Positions 1-12,839 are shown, counted from the stretch's first letter. The stretch is 64,000 nucleotides of DNA from Daphnia carinata (GCF_022539665.2 NC_081338.1:3657679-3721678); one strand, 5' to 3'. The notes: generated by a model from the sequence alone, not told the origin. Program-made: numbers and translations.

Positions 1-926
1 AACTTGGAAAACCGTAGGTAACACGTGCCGGGAAGTACTGGAAACAAGTGTTTCCAAAGTACCCCCAGTCGAACGATCTTTCTCCGTTCGGAGAAATGCC
101 TTCACAAGGTACGAGCCACCAGACCCTGACGTTCAGCGCAATTCTCAATGGCGTTGTGTAATAGTGTGCTCATTCCTTGGTGATGGATCGGTCGGGGCCT
201 TGTGTTTTCGTCGTGCGAACGACAATGTACAGCCGCTTGTTTTGTTTCTTTTACAAGAAAAAAAAGTCCATGAAGACTGTCTAGGCAAATCAGCGTCATG
301 GCTGCCGCCACAAACCGGAAGCAATTAGAAAATGCGGTGGCTTTTTGTTTTAAAAATCAGTGCACATTCTGATTGGCCGCTCACGTGACAACCATCACGG
401 TGCTGTTGGCAATTCTAATGGTACCTTCGTTTAACGTTTGTTGCTGTTGTTGTGGTAGATGCTAATAGTAGAGCCTATTAGAGAGCGTTATGTAACCCCA
501 GCTAGAAGCTTCTTCCGGCAGAAAGGAAGGCTTTTCGAGTAGCCAATATGGTCACACAACCGCGGTACAGTCGAGACAAATACACGTAGTAATCCTTTGA
601 CATTCGAATCTTCTTCCGGAAGTGATTATGCAACATCAGTCAAGACATCAATTTGCTGATCCTTTAGTGCATTGCAGCGGCTTGCGTAACTCGTCGCTTG
701 GAAACAGCGAAGAGACATGGGAAGTTCAACTTTCCTAACTGTTTGAAATGCAACACACACACAGAAAAACGTATCCATTTTTTAAATGCACATTTTCCCC
801 GACGGGAAATACACAACATACAGCACGGACCCCATGAAAAAAAAAAAGAAGAATAAATCCCAACCGTTTGGCATTACACAGACGTTCAGCTCTAAACATA
901 GGGTTAGATATGCAAGCATGGTTTGA
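1..926. other. Intergenic, no supported gene
   Basis: Only short ORFs without splice support, signal peptide or recognisable family are present on either strand. No RNA gene or clear repeat was seen. Confidence 0.5.
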
Positions 927-1337
927 TTAACGGACGTCAAAATCCCTATGGGGCGAACGGTGTACATAATTATATCTTGAAGTTCTTCTAAGGAGAACCA
1001 ACCGTCTGTTATTTCGTCGTCTTCTCCCAATTTGCCAGCCATCAAACCAATTCGTAAGGAGACGCTCTAGGCTATTCAGTGTATCAAGCGTGGGAGGAAC
1101 AATCCCGAACGCACCAGCGTATATAAGCTCCTCGTATAAAAATTCATCTTGGCGTTTGTCGGCACGTGATGCGCCATTTGTCGTGTGCCGTGCGGCACAC
1201 GCTCGACATGATGACAGTTCTGCATTCGCAAACGATAGAGGACAGATGCTGCTGTCACGAAAAATATCGCAATTACAGCAACAAGTTGCGCAAAACCAGA
1301 CACACAATACAATGCCCATTAATCGTGTTATCACCAA
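927..1337 (-). CDS. Possible secreted peptide precursor, 136 aa, single exon
   Basis: I do not recognise the family. The ORF opens with a hydrophobic, Cys-rich stretch (residues 1-22) that could be a signal peptide. A dibasic KR follows at residues 61-62, then a 41-residue segment starting with Gln and ending WQI, followed by Gly104 and four Arg. That order (signal, KR, peptide, G-RRRR) is the usual layout of an amidated neuropeptide precursor, and 41 residues is near the size of long arthropod peptide hormones. Against it, the 28 residues after the RRRR look random and Arg-rich. A second frame of the same DNA (1,076-1,312) also starts with a hydrophobic stretch. A third frame (782-1,045) has acidic, coding-like composition, so a missed splice is possible. 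The peptide-hormone reading is inference only. Confidence 0.25.
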   Translation of the reverse strand: MVITRLMGIVLCVWFCATCCCNCDIFRDSSICPLSFANAELSSCRACAARHTTNGASRADKRQDEFLYEELIYAGAFGIVPPTLDTLNSLERLLTNWFDGWQIGRRRRNNRRLVLLRRTSRYNYVHRSPHRDFDVR

Positions 1338-1392
1338 TGTAATAAAACGTTCACCCGTTGGCTATGATATGCAAAAAATAAAAGGATTGTAG

Positions 1393-3992
1393 CTAATGGC
1401 ATTTTGAGGGGAATAAACGAAAAATGAACGTGGAGAAAGGTGTTTACGGGAGAGACCTTAAGTTTTAGATTTCTTATGATAACTTCAGGCTGTTGGGTTT
1501 AATGATAAGAGCTAGACAGCTGGTCGATTGTGCTTTCAATTATACACGATCAATACAAAAGGATGGCGAAACAGACTGAGAGTGGATACTGAACATGTTT
1601 GCGTCTCCTTCGATCCGCTTTCCTTTTCTTAGAGTCCTTGTAGTTTTTTCCCTCTCTTTCCCTGGTGCTGGAAGATGACAAGAAGCTTGTGCTGCAACGG
1701 TACACAAGAGGAGAGGTAGGAAAGGTGGGAGGAATAAAACACAGCAAAATAGTACGGCTTGAGCGTGAGGTCCTTGATGAGCGGGTTCTGAAAACCTTTT
1801 GAATCCGAAGGCTCACTGCTTCATTGATCTACCAGCCGACCTTCGTCCCTGTTCGAGTTCCACTTTATACATAAAGCGGGCGGGATTAAAAACGGAAAAG
1901 ACGTCTCAGCCATGTGTGGCCAATTATAGGACTCACGAACAGTTCGTGGAAATCTCATATTAAATATACGCTTGCACAAATCACTCTTTAAAAAGCTCGT
2001 TCGATTTTCGCTAGAAATAAGATTGTCGTATTGGTTTTTTTTTCGTGGCAAACGAGATCAAATAGTAATGGATGAACAGTTGCAAATCATTTTTGCTTCA
2101 TTTCTTTTCGATAAAATCAGCTTTTTAAAAATCCAATTTACTCAATCACCAATTTCCGCCTTGGGGAGAATCAAACGATTAAAAATAACCGGAAAGGACG
2201 AATAAATTGCTAATATTTCGTGATCGGCAAGGCGAAGAAACCGCAAATAGTCAAATTTAATGACGCCCGCATTGGCTAGCGACTTCAACCATTTGATCTT
2301 TGGAACAACATTGTGCGATGGAGAAGAATAGAGGGAGCATTTCAGGCAATTTACCTCGAGAGAAGGCGGGTAGCATTGTAAAAATCGGTTGTCAAACCGA
2401 ACAGGGACGACAATAGTGTGAAGGACACCGTGCACGATGTGAACTTCTATTAGAAGGCTATCCACTTGCGTTCCAAAAGTTTTGCGCTGTTCCCTGCGTT
2501 CAGAACGACAGATCCCAGTTGATGGCCGACGGTCCCGTTATTCACGATGTGATCAAAAGTAAACTTGGCCAAGCATGGCCGTTGAAAACACACCCAGTTT
2601 TGCTGCTATTTGTCTTCTTTATTTTCGATCGCCAAACGATACGCATCGTAAGCACAACCTCCGTGTGTACTTTGAAACCTACAATATTGACAGAGCTGGC
2701 TCTGGCAATTTCGCAGCGTCCAGCAGACCTGGAACATCACTACTGAAACGCAGCACACTGTTTCCAACGTCCTGTTCCGTATAGCGTTTATCGACGTTGT
2801 CACGAAAGCCCACGAATAAATAACTGGCAACTGATCATCATTAGTCGTTGGCGGCCGAACACTACGTCCTCTAAAGTTAGACTGACTGCTTGACCATTCG
2901 CCTCTTTGAAAATAAAAAAAAAATATATAAAGAAAAGAGTCTAAAATAAATAAAACAGATGAAAGTAAAATGCTTTGATAGGGGAAGTTGCGTGCGCACA
3001 CTTAGCGAAAAAAAAAGAGGCGAGCTGCGTGAATGAATGTCTCGTCACTACAAAATAAATCATACGATAGCTATATAGCGTCACGACACCCACACGAGCT
3101 TCCCACTAATCTCCATACAATTCAAATCTACTTCCATGCATCTAACATCTAGTTTGTAAGCCAGTTGTCCTGTCTGTCTTTAGTAGTCTATTTCCTCGTG
3201 TAATTTCCTTTCGTCATCGATCCTCGGATGTTATTTGTACTGCGCTTGAAATACTCTCTTTAGACAAGTGTCAGACGATTGCGTACGTGCAAATGGAAGT
3301 AGAAACTATCGGAGGCTCACTGTGTAAACACAAGCGCACATGCTTTTTCGAATCCCCAAAAGGAAAGGAAATCGTGCGCTTTGAAATGAAATGCCAAATA
3401 AAGCGAATGGTCTGGCTCATAAATAATGTACGCAAGACCCACGTATCTATTTTCAATTTTTATTTTATTTTTTTAAGAATAAAAATATGGGTGAATCTCT
3501 GACTGAATGTTATAAAACAAAAAAAGCAACGTTCATGGTCGACAAAGTCCGAGGAATAGAGCCAGAATAAGTGCTGAATTTTAAACCAGAGTATAAAAAA
3601 ACAAAAGATTTGACACGTCGAAGACAGTGTGAAACTTTCCTCTTTTTTCCAGGAGCCAAGACTTAGATAACCTTCACAAACAAAAAAAAAACGGGAACTG
3701 TGTCCATATTTTGCGACTGATAAATGACGATCCAGTTCTTTCTTTCGCTATTATGCCCGGTTTCTGGCATCCTAGGAATAGTAAGCCCATATTAAGTTGA
3801 AAACGAAAATACTGACGTTAACTTTTGGCATTTGCTATATTTTGCATTTTTTAAAAAGGAAGTTGATGGTAAAATTTCCGAGAAAATGAAACGTGTACAT
3901 AAAAAGGAAGAAAACGTGAATCGTATTAAGCGACTCGTGAACGTGCTGAGATGGAGTAAGTACAATATGAATAGGGAAACATTCTCCGTGAT
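1393..3992. other. Intergenic, no supported gene
   Basis: A-T-rich sequence with scattered short ORFs on both strands. None joins through splice sites to another or resembles a known family. Confidence 0.5.
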
Positions 3993-4771
3993 CTAAGATG
4001 ATTTATCTTCTTTGGGCGGTTGAAGCTTGTGACTAGGAAATGGATGGGCGAGGGATTTCAGCGTCGGATAGTTTTCTATAGCCCTGAAAACGAGAAGAAT
4101 TGTTTCCGAATCGAATGGACAACGAGCAAAAGCTTGATTGCAAGTCTCCGAGTTCTTGGCCGTTGATCCGATGAATGCCGCATACTGGAACACTCCCCTA
4201 CCTTTGGCAGTTTTGGGCCCGTCTGCGGAAACGGCCAAAGGCTTGTCACTAATTACACACATCAATAGAAATATTAAGTGCCGTGACATTTTAGAATATG
4301 CGCGTTTGGAATAAATTTTACTCGAGCATAGATCGCAGAAGAACTTCTTCAGGCAGTAATTCACTTTCAGCTCGGCGATGCAATTCACAGATCAACCTGT
4401 AAGTGTACGCAATTATTAATTGCAATTAAAGACGCTGGTGTTATAGAGCAACAAACCTCGATCCACAGCCGAATTTATCAACTTGAATGGCCGTGTCCAG
4501 GTAAGAGTCCACTTCCTTAACATGGTCTTTTTCGGTGTAATTGGCCGAGAGAAGAGCAATGTCGAACATGTCAACCGACGCCTTCGCCTCTTTGTTAGCT
4601 TTGCTATCATCAATCTGATGGAAAGGCGAATAATGCAGATTTGCAATGTGATTCAAACGGTGTCATTGTACTGACCACAGTCTCAACGGGAACCGCATCC
4701 GGTTGTGGTAAAGCTGCCGGTTGCACCTCGACAATCAAAGCTATAGCAAGCAGACTGTAAAGCATAAACAT
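3993..4771 (-). CDS. Small secreted four-cysteine protein, arthropod family of unknown function
   Basis: Four coding exons, 5' to 3': 4771-4676, 4614-4457, 4396-4322, 4248-3993. They total 585 nt (194 aa) with compatible phases. Residues 1 to about 19 form a clear signal peptide (MFMLYSLLAIALIVEVQPA). The mature part has four Cys, at about 82, 88, 146 and 153, in the contexts FGCGSR, LICELHRR, ETCNQ and RCPF. From memory, a C-x5-C-E-L motif, a short acidic helix and a later C-x6-C-P pattern resemble small uncharacterised secreted proteins seen across insects and crustaceans. The acceptor of exon 4 (after ATTAG) is the only one that keeps the C-terminal cysteine frame; the stronger-looking acceptor further in puts the frame out. 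It stands alone. Function unknown, probably extracellular. Confidence 0.65.
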
Positions 4772-5231
4772 CTTCGGGAAGTCTAGATATGGAAGTAGAT
4801 GTATGACATTTTTATTGATTATATAAACTGGCTCAATTAATAAAGAATACTTGTACTGTATAGCTGCGTCCGCTTTTCGATGGTAAGAGGAGTAAACAAA
4901 CAGTTGAACTGAGCTATTGACTTTGGCATGGTGGGTCTCTTTATACACACAGAGCAGAAACCTCCTCAAAGTAAAAATACCCGATAGTGGTGAGGAAATG
5001 GGCTTGTTGCTTTCACTCTTCGTAGTGTTGAATCGCTACCATTTTCTCTTCCACTGAACCAGTGTCACGCCATCTGTATCGTCGTTTGCAAAGAAACACG
5101 CTGGTGCGAATGATTGTTTTTAATGCACGATAGTTTCTAAATCGAGCAACATGCCACGATTCCGCTGGGCTCACGATATACGAGGTATTTGATCCATGGA
5201 TTTCGTAAAAAAAAAGGAAAAACAGGAAAAC

Positions 5232-5234
<3 letters not shown>

Positions 5235-5287
<53 letters not shown>
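5235..5287. repeat. (GA)n microsatellite
   Basis: About 53 bp of uninterrupted GA dinucleotides upstream of the small secreted-protein gene. Confidence 0.95.
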
Positions 5288-5292
<5 letters not shown>

Positions 5293-5370
5293 AGGAGTAG
5301 TGTTCCACTTAATAACGTGCTTTGCTGATAGAATTACGGAAAGCGTGAACGAGAAAGTGTATTTAACCAT

Positions 5371-6553
5371 TTTCGATCTTACTCTTCGTGAGTTTCCATT
5401 TCACGCTTTTCAGTGGTAGGGCAATGACGATACTTTCTATTTTGTTTACAGCATTTTTTTTTTCGTTAATGGTAGTAGAACGTAATAGCCAGTTATAGGT
5501 AGGATATCCTTTCTTCTTCGAGCAATATGGCTATATCGCCAGAATCATGTCCTTTTAGCAGATAGCTTAATCAATAACAAGTAGATTTTTTCCTATTGAA
5601 AACTGGGATTTTTTATACGCTTAATGTTGCCGAAACCTTTTTCTCATCCCCTCTTTTAAAAACCATGATGGCCGATTTCGGAGTACTGACCAATAGGATT
5701 CAAGTGGGGTAAGGGTCAGAAAATGTCACCAGAGAACAGCCATTCCACTTCTAGGGATATTACCCTATTTAGGGGGATTTAAGGAAAATTTTTGGAATCT
5801 AGGGTGCAGTTATGGAAATCTAGGGTTTCCGGGATTATCCAGGGCCTATTTAATTTTCTGGGGATTTCTCGGGATTTTGAGATTTTTGGCCAAACCGCTG
5901 TTGCTTTTGGCGCTTTTATGCAACTTCAAAAGTAAAATGTTCCTCAATAAGAGCCACCAAGCGGACAATGGTGAACGGTACGCTTTTCAGAAAGTAGTAC
6001 TGACTAGGATACACCACGAACTCCATTTGATCCTCCAAACGTCTGTGCCAAACATATCGCACGCCGAATTTTTTAAGACTCAAGTCTCCGACTGAATTTC
6101 TGACAAGCACTTGACCCAATTGCAAAAGCTGGGGAGAGTTCCTTGAATATATACGTAGGAATTACGAATCTATTTTGTTCAACCATGATGAACAATTTGT
6201 TGTTGAGACATGATGAACCCGAGGCCTCTCACACAATTTTGTTATCTAGGTGAGCAACACACCGTTCATTGGGAAACGCTGTGATTCTCTTGAGGCTTTA
6301 TAACGTTGAAAGTTCGATGACAATTATTTTTGGAAAAAACCATATCTTTATTGCTTAACTAAACAAATATGATGGGGCAATCCGATGGTTTTATTTCCAT
6401 AGCCAATTTAAATTTTTCTGGTAACTTGTTTGGCTTTGACGGGCACTAGTTAATTGCTTTAAAAATGTGTTCGATTTAATACTGTTCTATAATAAATAAA
6501 ATGGGTTATTTTATTTACATTTATAAAAATAATAAAAAATTTTTTGAAGCAAT
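5371..6553. other. Intergenic, no supported gene
   Basis: No coding exon or RNA gene recognised. Around 5,750-5,880 there is a loosely repeated AGGGATTT/GGGATTT word, possibly a degenerate simple repeat. Confidence 0.45.
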
Positions 6554-6633
6554 GGTGTCTATAAGAATCGAACACGGACAGTCGACGTATGATCTCAGTG
6601 CTATACCACAGCGCCCTACCACAGCGCGACACC
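6554..6633 (-). repeat. tRNA-like sequence (pseudo-tRNA or SINE head)
   Basis: Read on the minus strand, this stretch has a box-A-like word (GTGGTATAGC) and a box-B-like word (GTGTTCGATTC) at about tRNA spacing. It does not fold into a clean cloverleaf, so it is more likely a tRNA-derived repeat or decayed tRNA than a working gene. It lies about 70 bp from, and opposite in orientation to, the SINE at 6,704. Confidence 0.45.
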
Positions 6634-6703
6634 ACTATTAGTCACATATTATATAGCTCCGGTATTAGAACGAAGGTCGATGAAAAATAAATTTGTTTGA
6701 GAT

Positions 6704-6950
6704 GTGCGGTCCTGGCACAGTGGTTACCACCTTCGCTTCGCATTCTGAAGGCCCCGGGTTCAAGTCCCGACACCGCCAACTTCCCCCCCTCCCTTTCCCT
6801 CCAAATCTTCATTCAAGATACGCAAGATTCATCGGATTACGCAAGCTTCTACAACAGATCAAGACGCTTCAAGAAAGAAAAGAAGAAGAGAGAAAACAAG
6901 AAGAAAGAAAAAAAGAAGAGAGAAAAGAAAAGAGAAAAAAGAAGAGCCAT
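6704..6950 (+). mobile_element. tRNA-derived SINE with A/GA-rich tail
   Basis: The head (6,704-6,779) resembles a tRNA. It has GCGGT pairing with ACCGC at the ends, a box-A-like TGGCACAGTGGTTA, and a box B of GGTTCAAGTCC. The stem CCTTC/GAAGG closes an oversized 12-nt loop, so it would not be a working tRNA. A pyrimidine-rich body follows (CCCCCCTCCCTTTCCCTCC), then about 90 bp of AAGAAAGAAAAG-type tail. A tRNA head, unrelated body and A-rich tail define SINEs mobilised by LINE machinery. No target-site duplication was confirmed. Confidence 0.65.
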
Positions 6951-7000
6951 GCCTACTATAAAGGGGCTAAATGGCACATCAAAAAAAGCCTTGCCAGGCT

Positions 7001-10000
7001 AAAAATGGCAAAAATAGCCTTGTCAGGCTAAAAATCGATCTGTAGTACTGTTCACTACCTTGAAGATCGAACCACAAGCTGAAAGGTAGAGAAGAGGCGA
7101 TCGTTGAACGTAGGCTGTTCGTTAGCCTCCCCACGGCCTGAAAGACGGCTCGTGGATGCAGGCAGCTTATCATCGGGATATGTGACCCAATTCGCTACCC
7201 GTAAGTTTTTGTTGTTCCTTTTTGTATCTATCAAGCATGAAAGAGTACTTTTGTAAGTAACTGCAAATAGATGCAGCGATAGAGAATGTTTGGTAATATT
7301 ATTTATTGAGCGAGGATTATATAACAATATAACAAGCTATATATAAGCTGGAGACCCGAGTTGACTCAGTCATTTCTTTTTTCCCTGTTTTTGGCCACGC
7401 GCGGCACACATTTCCAACTGTTTTTTCTTCATTCACCGTTACCAAACAGTGGAAAGTGGAGCTCGGTTTGGGGTATTACGCCCCTCTGGCAATGCAGTTT
7501 TAGGCGCTGGAGGTATTGCGTTGACAGGCCGTTATTATTATTTGTTATTTTATTATTATTTTTATCGTTTTATTTTTGTTGGTATATTATAGTAGGCCAT
7601 GTGAGTATGCCATGAAAGTAACAGGGATTTTTCTGGGGATTTTATTTTTTTTAAATAGGGATTTATGTCCCCAGTCTGGCAACGTTCTAGGGATACCACT
7701 TTGCGGAAAGTGGAAACACTGCCAGAGAACCATGAACAGTCTATATTACCGTTTACCGATATAACTATGGTCGCATAGTGTGTATGTTCTGTGTGCCAGC
7801 AACAGACACCCAAGGAAATTTATTGTTAATTTTACAACTTGATTTTGGGATTTCCAAGTTTTCAATTTTCGTCCTCCTATTGCTGTTATCGCACGTAGGA
7901 AGGTCTTTAATCAAATTTTACTCAACCTAGTATAATCTGAATAGTACATTCAGAGTAATCCTTTTGATTATGTCCTGCGAAGTGCCATATTAAAGAATGT
8001 TGAGGTTTATGTACCGCCATAAAACAATTAAGTTCAAAATAGAGAAAGTGAATGAGGTAGTCAGAATGAATGTATTTTGTCATAGGTGGCTTGGTAAATT
8101 CAAACGTTCATTACCTCACATGTTCATTCAATGGAGGGAAATCAAACTTTGATCTCTTCTTTCTGTGTTGTATTTGCCCCTAATTATGGAATGCCGTTTC
8201 ACATGAAGGATCTAAAAGCTGGAAAGTAAAAAAAAAAACAAAGAAAAAATTCCTTAAGTTTAAAAAAAAAATTTTGATTCCATTGGATTGGGCAGGTAAA
8301 CCTAGGACTTAGAAACACTCAAAGGTGAACACAGATGAGTAGACTGAATCCAAGTTTGTTTTGCAAACCCATTGTGATTTTCAAAAGGATTTTCTGGTAA
8401 TAAAGTTATTTAAAATTTTTATACCATTTTTAACTTATTTTTTTAACAGATATTTTTTACTTATCAACATGTAGCCATTCCGTAGTTATTCATGTGCCTC
8501 CTACCACCAGTTCAGCACAGACTGGACCTTATCCCAAAGGAAGGTGGAATCCTGGACATAGGGTAACTCAATGGTGTAATAAAATTAAAATCTTGTTTAC
8601 TACTTGGCTTTGAAATTATCATAATTTTCCATATTAAAAGTTTGCACTGAAAGACAAGCCAAAAACCTTTATAAAATCATCTAAAAATAGAAGCAGAAAT
8701 ATGCCGCTCGTTTAACAATAACGTATAAAGGATTAGTATTTTATTGAGGTGAAGTTGGAAAGAACATTAGCAAAGATTTTCCAAAGCCAAGCATTTTCCA
8801 GTTGAAAGTCATGGTAACTTGGTTTTATTAATTACAACAACTTCACAGCCATTATCTTTTTAATCAATTTCACAGGAATTACAGGATTCATATAAATATA
8901 TAGAACAATGTTAAAAAAAAAAGATTCGGTGCAAATTAGGAGTTAGCAGAAGCGACGAGGGATAGATTAACAAAGATAAACTGACTGGCCTTTCCGAAGA
9001 CTGAAAATAACCGATGTTACGCTCATTCGTAAGCGAGAACTAGCTTCCAGGTAATACCAGAACATTCAACTAAAATTGAAACTAAAAAAATGGCAACGAA
9101 GATTGTTGGCCAGTGTAAAAGTTACGTGAAAGGAGAAATGCAAGTAAAAGGTCGTTAAGGAAAGCACAGCGGGAATCGAGGAGGATTGTTAGGATTTTTC
9201 GCGACGAATATTATGAATGAAGCATAAAGGGACAAAAATAATGAAAAAACACAGTGTTCCAGGTAGGAGCTTCGGGTCGAAGGCACGTAATAAGTTTGCT
9301 GCACTTTGTGAAGAGTGCCAATGTACCACAGAGGTACGTTGCTATTTAACAAGAGAAAATAACAATTCTACAAAGTATTTTAATGACTAATTACCGTACA
9401 ACACAGAATTGACAAATCAATTTACATCTCGATAAATCCGGCTTAACATGGGGGATCTTACAATGGAAGCACTCTAAGCAACAATCTACGTACCTCACTA
9501 ACGAAGCATCGTGGTATGGCCTTGTGGCAACAGTACGTTTTCAAAGGAAGGTTCGTGCAGGACTGTAACCTGTAGTTTTGCATAACACCATATATACATA
9601 CTGCCACGTTTTTAACTTGGATTTCTAGAAATTAATTTATGATAGATAAAACATGAATTTGGAGGTTAATAACTGTTGAACGGTTAACTTTTTATTTTGA
9701 AATGGAGGGAAATGCCCATGTGTTAGAAGGGCCCCAACAACCGAAGAAGACTGGGAGGCCACGAAAAACGGTGCTGGAGTCACTAAGATCCTTGTTGTGG
9801 ATCAAAAGGTATGGTTTTTAAATTTCAAGAGTTAAAAGAGAGATTACCCTATATATATTTTTAAGTATCCAGCATGGCGTAAACAACCGAGGCGGTCCAA
9901 TGGTGCATGGGCATCGATGACGGCAGCTGGAGCACCAGGATGATAGCCACGGATTCAGAGGTATTAGTTTGAAGTATCTTAACGTTTTTTTTTCTTGTAT

Positions 10001-11583
10001 ATGTATTAAAGGTAGATCCGACAAGCGAAGAAGCGGATATATAAGATCAATCACAGCCGCATCCACTAGGATCATCGCCGCTATCGTTTTACTTTAAGTT
10101 TTCAGTTCTTCTGTTTCCGACGTAGCGCGTCAACCACCATTTTATAAGACGGCGACTGGTCTTCCTGAGGAAAGCTGATCCCCGGATCGCATCCGTCCAT
10201 GGCGAATAAATCGCCATGTTCGGTCCTTATCATCCACATATCGGGTCAATCCTGGTCGAGCTCAGTATAGGTACACTGTTTTACCGCTAGATGGTCTGAG
10301 AGTAAAAATACTAAACCTAAAACTGTCTGTGTGAGGACGATCCAAGCTTTCTTTGCTTTTTTATTTGTCATTTAGTCTGGTTTCTAGCATCGAGATTCCT
10401 CGTTCGGTCTTTTCGGTACTTTATAAAGAGAAGCATGCATTTTAGATGAAAATTTTTCTTCAAATAAAGGCTTTCATTTAAGCACTGCCAGAGGAAAATA
10501 TATTGTCAAAGATCATAGCCATACCAATATTAGGCTACACGGGTTTTAATTTTTTTCCACGTATCAAACAGTAAACTCTTGCTACAGGAAAAAGCCAGCA
10601 AATAACAAATGTATCATTCAGTTTCAAAATTTCATTATTTTCACTTTACAGTGCCATCTTATCTACTAAATTGTAAATTCAAAATTTGGGTAACAGCTGT
10701 GACCATATTAAGGCTGAAGTGGTTAAAAATTCTTAAAGACAGTTTTGAAAACTTTTCTTGCAGGTAAAGATGTTTTACCTGTTATTGATTTGTGATGTCG
10801 TTTTTGAAAGTTTTTTTTTGTGTGAACGTATATTACAGGATATTTTCAGTGAGACCTCAGAAAAAACATGGTTTTGTCAGTTGTGTGTGAACACATCTCT
10901 GACTGCATTTCATCCAATTGTTGTACTTATCATGGTTGCTTTTCCCAAGCAGCAGGCAATTGATACTTCTTTTCATTTCTATTTTACTCATCATGCTTCA
11001 GCCACCAGCATTGTTTCATCAGTATTCAGTATGTGTAAATATCTAAAGTTTGATTATTTATTAATTTACTGGTATTTGACAAAATTTAGTATATGTGTTT
11101 TAGGTGATTTTAATCGCTATAAAACAACGGATTAACAAGAAAAAACCGGTGGAGATGTCATCACCATCGCCGGTGCATATTTGTTTCTAGGTTGTTGTTG
11201 TTCAATTGTTATCCTTGGATCATTGAAGAAGGTCATGCTTTCCACTGAATCAGATCTTTTTTATCCCGTTAATTAATAAGCCAGGTAATAAATCTGTTAC
11301 CTTCAAATTTGCTTTTCCCGAGGGTTTAATGGAAGATTGACAAAATTTTCCTTTGGTTTTTTTTTTTTCAGGAAAAGCAACAGTTGTTTTGGTCTTTTCC
11401 CTGGTATGCTGTCCATCTTTAATCTCTTGTAGTTGCAAAAATGGGATAGAGTTATGTCAGAGTGGATTTATGCCTAAAAGAGGTTGTCTTTGCTACCAAG
11501 ATACTCGGTCGTTTCAAGAAATGTTCTCACTGAAACCTAATAGGTTTCACAGTGCTACCAAGAGCATGATCCAGCATACAACA
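7001..11583. other. Intergenic or degraded sequence with a few exon-like islands
   Basis: No complete gene can be built. Islands with coding-like composition and flanking splice-like signals occur near 8,455-8,565, 9,700-9,810, 9,870-9,960 and 10,758-11,135. The 9.7 kb island encodes KKTGRPRKT, an AT-hook-like word. The 10.76 kb ORF ends with GDFN, a word seen in endonuclease domains of non-LTR retrotransposons. Each runs into stops and cannot be joined in frame, so they look like eroded mobile-element or gene fragments. Confidence 0.4.
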
Positions 11584-12318
11584 ACAAGAACCTCGTGTTT
11601 AACACACCGGTCGTCTGCTTTTGCATATTCAGTGCCTACTCCACACAGGTTTTATTCTTCTAGGCATAAGCATCAGTTGTCCGCTCATGACCCTCTAATT
11701 TTCTTTTCCGATTTGTAGCCAGTTACGATAGTTTTCTCTTAACTATGTACAACATTTCTTTCACGGGTTTGCCGTGTTCCTGTTCACTGTTTTGTACCAG
11801 AATTTCACAAAACAGCAGCTTTTAAGCAATTTTCACTTGTATAGTTCAACAACAGGTTACGCCCGTATGAGCTGGACTCAATTTCTTAAATGGAACATTC
11901 TTGGTAGGTTTATATTAACTTACGTAGGAAATTAAGTTCATTGCTCTATCTTTCTTTGCTCTAGCTCTCTGGCACGCAATCGTAATTTCCTTCGGAACGC
12001 ATTTGTTGTATTACTACGAATGCGATGTTGTTTATAATGGCCAACCACTGGATTTCGTTACATTTGGCACTATTATGTGTCAAGTTGTCGCCTGGGTCAC
12101 GAATTTAAAGGTAGAAAATTTTAGAATAAGGTTTAATTTTTCTTCTATGCTAAAAATTATTTTGGTAAACAGCTCCTGGTGGAGTCACGCCACTGGACTG
12201 ATTTATTCACAGCATCCGTAGCCGTGTCTATTTATCTAGGCTTTTCAGCCATTGTACTCCTCTATTGCGCTTATGACTAGTATGGAACCATTAATTAATA
12301 ATTTACACTAACAGGATA
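11584..12318 (+). pseudogene. Inverted partial copy of the ATP11-type flippase gene at 20.95-25.97 kb (exons 17-20)
   Basis: About 735 bp match, in opposite orientation, the 3' part of exon 17 through exon 20 and the start of intron 20 of the flippase at 20,951-25,968 (its minus-strand segment about 21,356-22,088). Introns are copied too, so this was a DNA duplication, not retroposition. Lesions include a one-base deletion in the GTTTGCCCGTG word of exon 18, which shifts the frame, plus scattered substitutions. There are no 5' exons, phosphorylation domain or catalytic Asp. The left breakpoint lies mid-exon, next to the shared ACAAGAACCTC. It cannot encode a transporter. Confidence 0.85.
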
Positions 12319-12769
12319 AAGGTAAAAACGCGTTGTCGTAAGAATGTTTATGACATACTTTTTCATTATTGTGCGTTAGTAGTTTATTTGATAGTTTCTG
12401 TTTTCGTGTAATTCCAAGAACGCTGCACGTGACTTCGAAAACGTACATATAAAACCTTGTGTGAGTAAATTACCCAGCAGGTCTGCCACGCCTAGCCAAC
12501 TAAACGTTAATTCTTGCCCTAGAAACGCTAACATAGGTAAAAATTTTTTCTCAAAAACTGACACTCATCGGAATTTGTTGAATATCACAGGATATACTCA
12601 AAATTGAGTGCTGATTTCGGGAAAATAGCAATTTTTTCGTTAAGTTAATTGGTTTTGAAATAAACCAAATATTTGACAAAATGCTAACACGCCAGTACGT
12701 TACAGCGCTAGTGCGATGCAGTGGAAATATTCAGTGAGAATGTATAGAAAATTAACTATAAATCTGAGG

Positions 12770-12839
12770 TAGATGGCGATAGCAGTAAAACAGAAAAAAG
12801 CGCCGATACTTTTTTTGGGGGGTAAAACGGATTGCAATA
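12770..12839. mobile_element. MITE half-copy (right-end type)
   Basis: Contains AGATGGCGATAGCAG, then a G run and GGTAAAACGGATTGCAAT, matching the right half of the complete element at 17,330-17,501. Confidence 0.55.
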
